Positions 24,061-32,774 of a stretch of 46,272 nt of DNA are shown here, piece after piece (the first letter of the stretch is position 1; every line of letters starts with the position of its first letter). The DNA comes from Jeotgalibacillus sp. R-1-5s-1 (GTDB lineage Bacteria > Bacillota > Bacilli > Bacillales > Jeotgalibacillaceae): the NCBI RefSeq assembly GCF_004405105.1, contig NZ_SORW01000052.1, positions 1 to 46,272 on the forward strand, in the 5' to 3' direction. A model generated the notes under the pieces. It made no database searches and had not been told where the DNA came from. It saw only the letters and a list, made by a program, of their open reading frames with translations. The translations under genes and the position numbers were made by a program.

Positions 24061-24552
24061 ATGATGGCAGAAAAACTTTACAATACAGCCGGCCGCTGGC
24101 TTTCGACGGTGCACCGGTACAGCTATATTTTTTTGAGCAAAACGTTTCATGATTACGGGATTAATCAGGGGCAAATAAAATTTCTGATGATGTTATTTGA
24201 GAAAGAGGGGCTGACGCAGGAAGCGATGGCCCGTGAATTTACCATTGATAAAGCAACGGTTGCCCGTGCGATTCAAAAGCTTGAGACTGAAGGATATGTC
24301 AGACGCGAACCACATGAATCAGATAGAAGGTCAAATCGCGTATATTTGACAGAAAAGGCGAAGTCCCTTGAATCGACGGTAAAAAAAGAGCTGGATCACT
24401 GGACTGAAACCTTATCAAAAGGGTTCAGTGAACAGGAGCAATTACTGGCGATTGATTTACTAAAACGAATGGCTGAAAACGCTATTGAGCGTGTAGAGCG
24501 GATGGAAGGAGGAAAAGAACATGAGACAGCAAAGTGCAAGACTCGGAACTGA
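24061..24552 (+). CDS. MarR-family transcriptional regulator
   Basis: 163 residues with a winged helix-turn-helix: GLTQEAMAREFTIDKATVARAIQKLE then the wing YVRREPHESDRRSNRVYLT with the typical DRR. The ribosome binding site is weak (AAAAGAGTG). It overlaps the MATE gene by 32 bp. Presumably it represses this operon through the palindrome over the promoter and is released by a small ligand exported by the pump. Ligand unknown. Confidence 0.92.
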   Translation: MMAEKLYNTAGRWLSTVHRYSYIFLSKTFHDYGINQGQIKFLMMLFEKEGLTQEAMAREFTIDKATVARAIQKLETEGYVRREPHESDRRSNRVYLTEKAKSLESTVKKELDHWTETLSKGFSEQEQLLAIDLLKRMAENAIERVERMEGGKEHETAKCKTRN

Positions 24553-25903
24553 GAAAATCTCTTCATTGATGGTCAGGTTCTCGATTCCGGCTTTTATCGG
24601 AATGTTTGTCATGGCATTTTACAATATTGCTGATACCTTTTTTATTGCAAGAGGTGTTGGGACTCCCGGAGTCGCAGCGCTGTCCATTGCTTTTCCACTT
24701 CAGCTGATTATTACCGCTTTTGCTGCAGCAATCGGGATTGGCGGTTCATCCATTATTTCGAGAAGGCTAGGGGAGAACAGGCTGGGTGAGGCGAATAAAA
24801 TCTTTGGCAATGTGATCTGGCTGGTCGGTTTTCTGAGTGTGCTCATGGTTGTGGCAGCTCTTGTGTTTCTCGAGCCAATTCTAATTGCGTTTGGTGCAAC
24901 GTCTGAGATTCTTCCTTATGCTTCTGAGTACATGTCGATCATTCTTTACGGGGCAGTTTTTCAGGCATTTATGATGGCGATGAATAATGTAGTCCGTTCA
25001 GAAGGTAATGCAAAGATGGCCATGCTGACCATGATTATTTCGGCAGGCCTCAATATTATTCTCGATCCGATTTTTATCTTTGCACTTGATATGGGCATGG
25101 CTGGTGCTGCGATTGCAACGGTTATTTCTCAGGCAGTCGGTGCAGTCTGGATTTATCTGTACTTCCGTGCAGGAAAAAGCTCTCTTGATTTTAGGGGTGT
25201 CGGTCTGCTTCCGGACTGGAGAATCGTAAAAGAAATTGGTCAGATCGGGTCTGCCACATTTGTCAGGCAGACTGCGGGAAGCCTGATGTTTATCGCGGTG
25301 AACTGGATGCTCGTCATATACGGCGGTGAATCAGCGGTTGCAATCTTTGGGATTATTAACCGGATTATGATGTTTGCCATTATGCCGATGTTTGGCATTG
25401 TTCAGGGGATGCAGCCGATTATTGGCTTTAACTACGGAGCTAAGCTGTATCACCGCGTCAGTGATACGCTAAAGCTCGGGATTGCTGTATCAACCGTCCT
25501 TGCTATTATGGTATGGGTTGTCACGATGCTGTTTCCGGGTGTTCTGATGAGTGTATTCTCAACAGACCCTGAAGTGATCAGAGGCGGGGAGGAAGCAATG
25601 CGATTTATCTTCCTGATTGTGCCGATTATCGGCTTCCAGATGGTGACGGGCGGATTGTATCAGGCGCTTGGTAAAGCTAAAATATCATTTATCCTTTCAA
25701 TGGCGAGACAGCTGATTTTCCTGATCCCGCTTGTGCTGATTCTGCCAACCTTTTTCGGTTTAATGGGCGTATGGATTGCGTTTCCGATTGCGGATCTGCT
25801 CGCATTCATGTTGTCCATGTATTTCGTGATGCGCGACCGGAAAGAGTTATTTCAAAAGACGCCGGGTTCAGTAAAAATGAGGGAAGCCGGTGTGAATGGA
25901 TAA
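24521..25903 (+). CDS. MATE-family efflux transporter, MepA-like
   Basis: 460 residues with 12 membrane helices in two homologous halves (MatE domains about 15-175 and 240-400). AAGGAGG is well placed before the ATG. Characteristic texts include PAFIGMFVMAFYNIADTFFIARGVG and QGMQPIIGFNYGA. Na+- or H+-driven export of cationic drugs is the family role. The marR-MATE order mirrors staphylococcal mepR-mepA. Confidence 0.94.
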   Translation: MRQQSARLGTEKISSLMVRFSIPAFIGMFVMAFYNIADTFFIARGVGTPGVAALSIAFPLQLIITAFAAAIGIGGSSIISRRLGENRLGEANKIFGNVIWLVGFLSVLMVVAALVFLEPILIAFGATSEILPYASEYMSIILYGAVFQAFMMAMNNVVRSEGNAKMAMLTMIISAGLNIILDPIFIFALDMGMAGAAIATVISQAVGAVWIYLYFRAGKSSLDFRGVGLLPDWRIVKEIGQIGSATFVRQTAGSLMFIAVNWMLVIYGGESAVAIFGIINRIMMFAIMPMFGIVQGMQPIIGFNYGAKLYHRVSDTLKLGIAVSTVLAIMVWVVTMLFPGVLMSVFSTDPEVIRGGEEAMRFIFLIVPIIGFQMVTGGLYQALGKAKISFILSMARQLIFLIPLVLILPTFFGLMGVWIAFPIADLLAFMLSMYFVMRDRKELFQKTPGSVKMREAGVNG

Positions 25904-25909
25904 TCTTTA

Positions 25910-25956
25910 AAGATAAGAAAAAGCTGACCACAATGGTCAGCTTTTTCTTATCTTTC
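25910..25956. terminator. Strong bidirectional terminator
   Basis: Perfect 21-bp stem around CAA with core AAAAAGCTGACCA / TGGTCAGCTTTTT. It ends the efflux operon and can serve the antiporter gene arriving from the right. A second imperfect hairpin (GGAAAGT..AGCTT / AAGCT..ACTTTCC) follows at about 25960-26003, without a T-tract. Confidence 0.9.
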
Positions 25957-26068
25957 TTTGGAAAGTTAGCTTCAATAAAACTGTGCAAGCTACTTACTTT
26001 CCATTCTGGCATGGTGTCTGAGAAGGTTCCCGACATTTGTAGTAAAACGACTTTTACCTAACTAACCC

Positions 26069-28135
26069 TCAATCGTAGTCCCTTCTCAGCAGTACCTCTT
26101 TTGGAACATCTGTCCCGCGGGCGCCTCGCACATCGGTTTCTCCGGTTTCAGTAGGATAAAAGATGATAAAGCTTTCCGGGTTGGCGACAGCGAGACGGCT
26201 CGGCAGCTGGTCCAGCTGAGGGTGCCAGGCAATGGTTCCTTTGCGTGCACTCATGACGATGACAAGGTCGTTTTTGCGTAATGATTCGACCGGTTGATCA
26301 TATAACTCCTGCCAGGATTTCAAACGGTGGATATAAGTGTTTACTTCCGGTTTAATGGCATTCAGAATCTTTTCATAAGGTTCAGTCTGATCACGGATGA
26401 TTAAGACTTCAAGCACTGTGTTCAGAAGAGACGCCATACCTTTTACAATTCGGATCGCATCCGTGAAACCTGGTTTACGGTCTGAGCCATTCGGGATTAA
26501 CAGAACGATGCGATCAGTCGTATTAAGCGGATGGCCAAGCTTGACGATCATGGCGCGCTCGTTCGTATGGTCAAGAAAATTATCAATGACGCTTCCAAAC
26601 AGTTTCGTCTTGGTTGATTTCTGTCCGTTCCATCCGGCGATCACGGTTGTGATGCGTTCCTCTGCTACGGCACGCTCAATTCCTCTGCCGGGATTCCGGT
26701 CCACTTTAATCAGTGAGCGGGCAGGAATTTCAGCACCGGCTGCATAACCGATAGCTTGAGTAAGCATTTTTTCAGCGCCGGCAACTGCGTTTTCAACCGA
26801 TTTAACATCACGCTGCACGACACTGAGTGGATAGATCGGCTCTTCGGACGCTTTTGCTTTTCTCACGACGAAGCTCAGATCAAGCAGTGTGTTAGTTGTT
26901 TTCGGATTGGCAACAGGGATCAGGATCCGTTCCGGACGCTCATCCTGAACAGCAGCCTCATCCATTTCTTCCGTTTCCGCAAGCTTCCGCCCGAATTTTT
27001 CAGTTAAATAAGGGCCGGCAATACACGTTAATAAAATCATTACGATCACGGCGTTCACGGTTGCAACATTTAATAGACCGAGATCGAATCCAACTAGTGT
27101 GGCGGCAAGTGTGGCAGCTGCCTGTGGAATGGTCAAGCCTATAATGACGAGATTTTCGTTACGGTTGTAACCGTAGATCTTACTGGTGATCATACTTGCG
27201 ATGGATTTACCGATTAATACAGAACCCAAAACGACTGCAAGCATTACCCAGGCTTCAGCACTTGAAAACAGCACAGACACATCCATCAGCATTCCGACAG
27301 ACAACAGGAAGAACGGGATGAACAATGCATTCCCTGTAAAACGGATCCGGTTCATTAAAGTCCCGTGATCATAAATGTAGCGGTTCAGAGCAAGACCAGC
27401 GAGGAAAGCCCCAATGATTGGTTCCAGTCCGGCAAGAAGCGCAAGTGCACCAGCGACAAACATGACTGTTAAGACAAAGTTAAATTCCATTTGACCGTCG
27501 TTGCTTGAGTTGCGGAAGAACCATTTGGCCATCAGAGGCGCACCGACCATTACGATCAACGCGAAAATGACTGTGGAAATGATCAGCCTCATCCAAAACT
27601 CTGCACTCGTATCTCCGCCTGCAAGACCAACAACTCCGGCTAAAATCAGCATGGCGAATGTATCCGTCATCAGCGTTCCGCCAATGGCTGTTGTGACTGC
27701 TTTGTTTTTGGCAATACCAAGTCTTGAAGCAATCGGGTAAGCAAGTAGTGTATGGGAACCGACGATGGATCCCAATAGAATGGCCGCACTCAGACTGAAT
27801 TCAAGGTACAGGGCAAGTGCGGTCCCGAAAACCATCGGAATGAAAAAGGACATAAGGCCGAAGCCGATACTTCTCGTCCGGTATTTTTTAAACCCGTCAA
27901 TATCGAGCTCAAGCCCGGCAATAAAAATGATAAAAAGTAATCCGACTGAGCCGAGAAGCTGGATCGTCTCTCCCCGTTCAAGAAGTCCGAGTCCGTTCGG
28001 GCCAACAATGACTCCGGCAAGAATCGGTCCGATAATTCCCGGGATCCTCAGTTTGCTCATAATAAAAGGTGAAATTAGAAAGATTAAGACAGCCAGTCCA
28101 AAGACAAGAACGGGCTCCTGAAATGGAAGAGTCAT
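26069..28135 (-). CDS. CPA2 cation/proton antiporter with tandem USP-like tail
   Basis: 688 residues. The N-terminal part (about 5-395) has some 12 membrane helices of the Na_H_Exchanger (CPA2) type, with GVIVGPNGLG and the GSIVGSHTLLAYPI segment. The cytosolic tail (about 410-680) looks like one or two universal-stress-protein-like alpha/beta domains (RILIPVANPKTTNTLLDLS) rather than a TrkA-N/RCK domain. It exchanges Na+ or K+ for H+; the ion cannot be told from sequence. The tail suggests nucleotide control. Monocistronic. Confidence 0.9.
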   Translation of the reverse strand: MTLPFQEPVLVFGLAVLIFLISPFIMSKLRIPGIIGPILAGVIVGPNGLGLLERGETIQLLGSVGLLFIIFIAGLELDIDGFKKYRTRSIGFGLMSFFIPMVFGTALALYLEFSLSAAILLGSIVGSHTLLAYPIASRLGIAKNKAVTTAIGGTLMTDTFAMLILAGVVGLAGGDTSAEFWMRLIISTVIFALIVMVGAPLMAKWFFRNSSNDGQMEFNFVLTVMFVAGALALLAGLEPIIGAFLAGLALNRYIYDHGTLMNRIRFTGNALFIPFFLLSVGMLMDVSVLFSSAEAWVMLAVVLGSVLIGKSIASMITSKIYGYNRNENLVIIGLTIPQAAATLAATLVGFDLGLLNVATVNAVIVMILLTCIAGPYLTEKFGRKLAETEEMDEAAVQDERPERILIPVANPKTTNTLLDLSFVVRKAKASEEPIYPLSVVQRDVKSVENAVAGAEKMLTQAIGYAAGAEIPARSLIKVDRNPGRGIERAVAEERITTVIAGWNGQKSTKTKLFGSVIDNFLDHTNERAMIVKLGHPLNTTDRIVLLIPNGSDRKPGFTDAIRIVKGMASLLNTVLEVLIIRDQTEPYEKILNAIKPEVNTYIHRLKSWQELYDQPVESLRKNDLVIVMSARKGTIAWHPQLDQLPSRLAVANPESFIIFYPTETGETDVRGARGTDVPKEVLLRRDYD

Positions 28136-28206
28136 CGTTTTATCCTGCTTTCTGTTAGGTGTAATAAGGTTTACTATATCACAGCTTGTAAAGACAAGCG
28201 CTAATG

Positions 28207-28236
28207 AAAAAACCCGCCTCTTTTAATTGGCGGGTA
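28207..28236 (-). terminator. Rho-independent terminator of the small coiled-coil gene
   Basis: On the minus strand ACCCGCC / GGCGGGT with a TTTTTTC tail, seven bases after the stop codon. Confidence 0.88.
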
Positions 28237-28242
28237 AAGAGT

Positions 28243-28413
28243 TTATTCCTCGAGCTTTCTTAATTCAGAAAGCTCTTCTTCAATGGCTGATAACCTTTTT
28301 TCTGCAGATGTTACATCATGACCGACAGATTCTAGTTTTTCGAGATCGTCCTGTGCGCGGATATAATCCATTTTCAGTTCAGCAATCCGGCTGCTTATTT
28401 CAGATTTGGTCAT
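28243..28413 (-). CDS. 56-residue coiled-coil protein (SE1832-like)
   Basis: GGAGG stands about 10 nt before the ATG. The product MTKSEISSRIAELKMDYIRA... is charged, all helical and shows heptad spacing of Leu/Ile (ERLSAIEEELSELRKLEE-like end), so a coiled coil is likely. I recall similar 50-60 residue proteins in Bacilli and staphylococci under the name SE1832 family; the match is from memory. Role unknown. Own terminator follows. Confidence 0.78.
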   Translation of the reverse strand: MTKSEISSRIAELKMDYIRAQDDLEKLESVGHDVTSAEKRLSAIEEELSELRKLEE

Positions 28414-28610
28414 ATAAGATAACCTCCAATCCTAAAGACTTTTACCGATTATTTTTTCAGTTTACCAAAATAAGAGTTGATGAGGCAAAAGAATAGAGTA
28501 GGTCAATCGGATTAAGGGTATAGGATAAAGTGTTTTCAGAAAATTAAGAGGATTTAAGTCATAATTTGTTGAATGTACTACATAAATTCATTGATCAGGG
28601 AGGAAAAGCA

Positions 28611-30077
28611 ATGTTCAAACCGTATCAGTCAAATCATTTTTTTGATGAAATGTTAGAACAGGATGGTACAACGCGCAACCACTATCAGGGATTTCACTCC
28701 ATCATGAATCAATTTACGGAAGAGGAGCTCCGTGAAAAACATGAAACGGCTCAGTTAAGCTTTCTGCGGCAGGGGATCACGTTCACCGTTTATAGTGATA
28801 ATGTCGGAACGGAGCGGACGATGCCGTTTGATTTTATTCCAATCATTATGCCTCCTGAGACGTGGGATATGATTGAAAAGGGGATGAAGCAGCGGGTTGA
28901 GGCCCTGAATATCTTTTTGGAGGATATTTATAACGATGGTGCGATTATCCGGGATGGGGTCATACCGCGTGAATTAATCGAACAAAACCCGAATTATTTT
29001 AAAAAGGAAATTGGCGGGGTGAAAATTCCGCTTCATAACCATATTTTTCTTGCGGGAATCGATCTTATACGTGACCAGGAAGGTACATACAGAGTGCTTG
29101 AGGACAATCTGCGCAACCCTTCCGGCATGTCTTATGTTTATCAGAACCGTTATGTCATGAGACAGGTGTATCCTGAATTTTTCAATCGTCACAGCATTCA
29201 TTCTCTTGAGCACCAGCTATCAAACATGCATGAAGCCGTACTTGATCATTGTCCGGTGAATTGCGAACATCCTCCGAGAGCGGTTCTTCTGACACCAGGT
29301 ATGTATAACTCCGCTTACTATGACCACCTGTTTCTTGCCCAGCAAATGGGGATTGAGCTTGTAGAAGGTCGGGACCTTCATGTGAGGGACGACGTTGTGT
29401 ATATGAAGACGATCCGGGGCATGCAGCGTGTCGATATCATTTACCGCCGGATTGATGATGATTTCCTTGATCCGAAAGTGTTCAGGAAAGATTCAGCGCT
29501 TGGAGTACCGGGATTGCTGGAAGCTTACCGCAAAGGGAATGTTGCGATCCTGAACGGGATTGGAAACGGGGTAGCAGATGATAAAGCCATGTATGCTTTT
29601 GTTCCGGAAATGATCCGATATTATTTAAATGAGGAACCGATTATTCCAAATGTGGATACGTATTTTATGAGAAACATTGAGCAGCGTAAATGGGCGCTTG
29701 AAAATCTTGATCAGCTTGTTGTGAAAAACGTAGGGGCATCGGGTGGTTACGATATGCTGATCGGACCGCACGCAACGAACGAAGAGATTGCACGTTTTAA
29801 GAAAAAAATTGAAGAAGAACCACACCAGTATATCGCGCAGCCAACAATTCAGCTTTCACGCGCCCCGTCTTTCCAGGATGGACGTTTTTACCCATGCCAT
29901 GTTGACCTTCGGGTGTTTGTCATGAGAGGAAAGCAGACGCATGTGCTTCCGGGTGGATTGTCGCGTGTAGCATTGAAGGAAGGTTCTCTTGTCGTGAATT
30001 CATCCCAGGGTGGCGGCGGGAAGGATACGTGGGTGCTTAAGAAGGGGGATGAACAGTATGCTCAGCAGAGTCGCTGA
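28611..30077 (+). CDS. Circularly permuted ATP-grasp protein (DUF404/407)
   Basis: 488 residues from the ATG at 28611, with GGGAGG 8 nt upstream; the frame to 28566 has no site. Typical texts are TFTVYSDNVGTERTMPFDFIP near the start, DLIRDQEGTYRVLEDNLRNPSGMSY (about 155-180), GNVAILNGIGNGVADDKAMY, and FVMRGKQTHVLPGGLSRVA near the end. The family is predicted to be a peptide or amide ligase. It begins a three-gene operon and overlaps the alpha-E gene by 20 bp. Substrates are unknown. Confidence 0.93.
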   Translation: MFKPYQSNHFFDEMLEQDGTTRNHYQGFHSIMNQFTEEELREKHETAQLSFLRQGITFTVYSDNVGTERTMPFDFIPIIMPPETWDMIEKGMKQRVEALNIFLEDIYNDGAIIRDGVIPRELIEQNPNYFKKEIGGVKIPLHNHIFLAGIDLIRDQEGTYRVLEDNLRNPSGMSYVYQNRYVMRQVYPEFFNRHSIHSLEHQLSNMHEAVLDHCPVNCEHPPRAVLLTPGMYNSAYYDHLFLAQQMGIELVEGRDLHVRDDVVYMKTIRGMQRVDIIYRRIDDDFLDPKVFRKDSALGVPGLLEAYRKGNVAILNGIGNGVADDKAMYAFVPEMIRYYLNEEPIIPNVDTYFMRNIEQRKWALENLDQLVVKNVGASGGYDMLIGPHATNEEIARFKKKIEEEPHQYIAQPTIQLSRAPSFQDGRFYPCHVDLRVFVMRGKQTHVLPGGLSRVALKEGSLVVNSSQGGGGKDTWVLKKGDEQYAQQSR

Positions 30078-31026
30078 TTCGCTTTACTGGATGTCAAGAA
30101 ATATTGAGCGGGCTGAGAACAATGCACGGGTGCTCGGAGTGCAGCTGATTCAGATGCTCGAAGCCTCATCTGAAGAGACGCTGGCCCGTCACGATTGGGA
30201 GACGGTCCTTGAAATCTGCGGATCCAATACCCAGTTCAATGAGCTGTACCCGAATATGAGTACAAATCATCTGATTGAGTATCTGGCTTTTTCAGAGAAT
30301 AACGCTAATTCCATTTTGAATTGCATCCGTTATGCACGCGAAAATGCACGCACAACACGTGATATCATTCCGAATGATTTGTTTGAAGTTTGGAATAATC
30401 TTTACCTCGATACACAGGAAATGAACATCAGGGAAGGGTCGCTGAGGGATGTGAAAACGTTTTTGGAGCGGGTCAAAGTCGCGTCACTGACCTCTCAGGG
30501 TATCGTTGATTCAATGATGACCAGAGGTGTTCCATACCGGTTTTTTAATATTGCTAAATGGCTGGAGCGTGCTGAGAAAACGGCACGGATTTTGAATATA
30601 CTAAATGACCGTTCAGCAGCAGATCTCAATAAAGCGGACGGAACAAATTATTACTATTGGCGATCAGCACTTCAGCTTGTGAACGGATATGAGGAATATC
30701 TGAAAAAGTATCCACCACGTATGAATGAAAAGGACGTTTTAACATTTATGATCTCAGATTATGCATTTCCGAGATCGATCCAGTATTGTATGGATCATAT
30801 AAGAGAATCCATTATTTCGCTTGAAGGCGGAAAGGTGTCCCATTATTCGTGGAGGATCTATGCAGCGCTTGACTCGTTAATCGATGAGTTTGATGAGCAC
30901 AAAATCCGCTCGTTAAAAGAAAATGGAATCAGCGCGTTTCTTGACGACTTTCAAAACCGCTGTAACGACATCAGCCAGATTTTCTCTGAGACGTATTACC
31001 TTGTTGATCCGGCTGGTGTCCCTTGA
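30058..31026 (+). CDS. Alpha-E domain protein (DUF403)
   Basis: 322 residues from the ATG at 30058 (GAAGGGGG 9 nt upstream; ATG at 30049 abuts it). Starts with the family signature MLSRVADSLYWMSRNIERAENNARVL and is almost wholly helical, with ARENARTTRDIIPNDLFEVWN and FFNIAKWLERAEKTARIL. Always a partner of the permuted ATP-grasp protein; its function is unknown. The overlap suggests coupled translation. Confidence 0.92.
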   Translation: MLSRVADSLYWMSRNIERAENNARVLGVQLIQMLEASSEETLARHDWETVLEICGSNTQFNELYPNMSTNHLIEYLAFSENNANSILNCIRYARENARTTRDIIPNDLFEVWNNLYLDTQEMNIREGSLRDVKTFLERVKVASLTSQGIVDSMMTRGVPYRFFNIAKWLERAEKTARILNILNDRSAADLNKADGTNYYYWRSALQLVNGYEEYLKKYPPRMNEKDVLTFMISDYAFPRSIQYCMDHIRESIISLEGGKVSHYSWRIYAALDSLIDEFDEHKIRSLKENGISAFLDDFQNRCNDISQIFSETYYLVDPAGVP

Positions 31027-31074
31027 AAGAATCCTGCATTTAATGAACAGTCATCCAGAAGGAGAGTAGACGGA

Positions 31075-31926
31075 ATGAAATACGAAATTACGCATACGAA
31101 TACATTTAAATATTCAACAAGGGTAGATCAGAGCATGAACGAGATCCGCCTGAAGCCAAGATCGGACGAATGTCAGCGCCTGCTTCATTACCGGGCGGAA
31201 CTGACGCCTGCTTCACTCACAAAAGAATACAGTGATATCTGGGGAAATCATGTGGAATCCTTTTTTATCGCGGAGATGCATGAATCCCTTGAGGTAAAAA
31301 CCATTTCGACCGTGAGCATTCAGAGAAGTCCCTTTATAGAAAGAATCGACTACTCTCCGGAAATGAGATCCATTTTTCATTCCGAGTTGTTCAGAAAACA
31401 TTATCTGGCCTTTTTAAACCAGACTGCTTATACGTATCTCGAAGCGGATCAGGTCGCTAAAATTGTCAATGAAATCGGGGATACAGAAAATCCTGTCAAG
31501 TTCTCTTTAGATTTAATGAAGTATCTCCATGGAAAATTTGAGTATTCACCTGGCGTGACGAACGTGAACACCCAGGCCCGTGAGTCTATCGAGACTTTTA
31601 AAGGCGTCTGTCAGGATTATGCGCATGTGATGATCGGCGTGCTGAGAGCTCATGGAGTACCAGCCCGTTATATCAGTGGTTATTTATATGTAGGGGAAAA
31701 TTCTGCACTTATAGGAGATGCTGCCACACATGCCTGGGTTGAGGTCATGGTTCCGGGAATCGGTTGGGTTGGCCTGGATCCTACCAATAATGTAGAAGCG
31801 TTAGAGAATCATATCCGTGTCGGGGTAGGGCGTGATTATGCGGATGTCAGTCCGCTTCAAGGCGTCTATCGCGGCGGGGAACAGTCCCTTGATGTAAAGG
31901 TAAGTGTGAAACTGCTTGACCAGTAA
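31075..31926 (+). CDS. Transglutaminase-like cysteine protein
   Basis: 283 residues with an N-terminal beta domain (about 1-90) and a transglutaminase core holding the triad C179 (GVCQDYAHV), H219 (THAWVEV) and D235 (GLDPTNN). Such bacterial proteins are thought to be peptidases or amidases rather than cross-linkers. It follows the alpha-E gene by 48 bp. The trio is known from comparative genomics (Iyer, Aravind and colleagues on amidoligases) as a predicted peptide-tagging or peptide-making system, often next to an Anbu proteasome-like gene; no such gene lies here. Confidence 0.92.
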   Translation: MKYEITHTNTFKYSTRVDQSMNEIRLKPRSDECQRLLHYRAELTPASLTKEYSDIWGNHVESFFIAEMHESLEVKTISTVSIQRSPFIERIDYSPEMRSIFHSELFRKHYLAFLNQTAYTYLEADQVAKIVNEIGDTENPVKFSLDLMKYLHGKFEYSPGVTNVNTQARESIETFKGVCQDYAHVMIGVLRAHGVPARYISGYLYVGENSALIGDAATHAWVEVMVPGIGWVGLDPTNNVEALENHIRVGVGRDYADVSPLQGVYRGGEQSLDVKVSVKLLDQ

Positions 31927-31949
31927 TTGAAGAGGTTTTTCAGCAATCT

Positions 31950-31990
31950 AAAGGGTGGAGCAACTCTAACAGGAGTGGCCACCCTTTTTA
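31950..31990 (+). terminator. Rho-independent terminator of the ATP-grasp operon
   Basis: AAAGGGTGG pairs with CCACCCTTT, with an inner ACTC/GAGT stem, followed by TTTT. Confidence 0.87.
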
Positions 31991-32051
31991 CATGAGGGAC
32001 TTTGAAACCTTTTAAATAGACCGATATAGATAGAAAAAGGCGGAATGCGTC

Positions 32052-32702
32052 ATGAGAAAGCGAACGGCTGTCGTAATCGGCGCTGAAACTGCTGTGGGTA
32101 AAGAACTGGTAAAAGAGCTTTGTTCACGAGAGGAATATGCAGAGGTTATTGCCCTGCTCTATCAAAGAATTGAATTTGAACATAGTAAATTAAGTAAGCG
32201 TCTGATCGATTTCAGATTCCTTGAGGCCAGGCATATTGGGTTAGTAGAAGATGTGTTTTTCTGTGTGCAGGCGAATGATTGGAAAAAGGGCGATTACGAT
32301 CCTGTTAAAACAGCCGCTGCCGCCAAAAAATGCAATATTCAACAGTTCATCGTGATTTCTTCCATGAGTGCGAATCCGCGATCACTGTTTCGATCAGGGC
32401 GTATGCACGGAATGATGGAGGAACAGCTGAAGCAGCTTGCGTTACCCTCACTACTTATTGTCAGACCTTCCATTTTGTTAAACGACCCGGAGGAATATAA
32501 AGTATCCGAAGCACCCGCTGCCAGATTGTCCAGTTTTGCGGGCTGGGCTATGCAGGGACCTTTGAAATCATACAAAGGTATAAGAGCATCACAAGTGGCA
32601 CTTGCAATGACGGAGAAGGCCTTAACCAAGGATTACCCCAAATACGCGATTTACAAATCAGGAGAAATTGAAAATATTAAACGCGGAGAGAATAAGACTT
32701 AA
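32052..32702 (+). CDS. Atypical short-chain dehydrogenase-like protein
   Basis: 216 residues. The N-terminus VVIGAETAVGKELVKEL is a Rossmann-type nucleotide loop (GAxxxxG), but the usual Tyr-Lys catalytic pair is not evident; a FIVISSMSANP strand and an RPSILL segment resemble NmrA/atypical SDR proteins. Probable NAD(P)-binding reductase or regulator. Ribosome binding site AAGGCGGA. The antiporter gene follows after 72 bp. Substrate unknown. Confidence 0.78.
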   Translation: MRKRTAVVIGAETAVGKELVKELCSREEYAEVIALLYQRIEFEHSKLSKRLIDFRFLEARHIGLVEDVFFCVQANDWKKGDYDPVKTAAAAKKCNIQQFIVISSMSANPRSLFRSGRMHGMMEEQLKQLALPSLLIVRPSILLNDPEEYKVSEAPAARLSSFAGWAMQGPLKSYKGIRASQVALAMTEKALTKDYPKYAIYKSGEIENIKRGENKT

Positions 32703-32774
32703 TCCTTCTTTTGTATCAAAATAACTGTTAAAGTGTAGTCAGAAAATGAACGTGTTGAAAGAAGGTGTCGCGGA

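Noticed and set aside
28520-28540. SigB promoter before the ATP-grasp operon (GGGTAT present)
   Set aside because: No GTTT-type -35 element at 13-15 bp.
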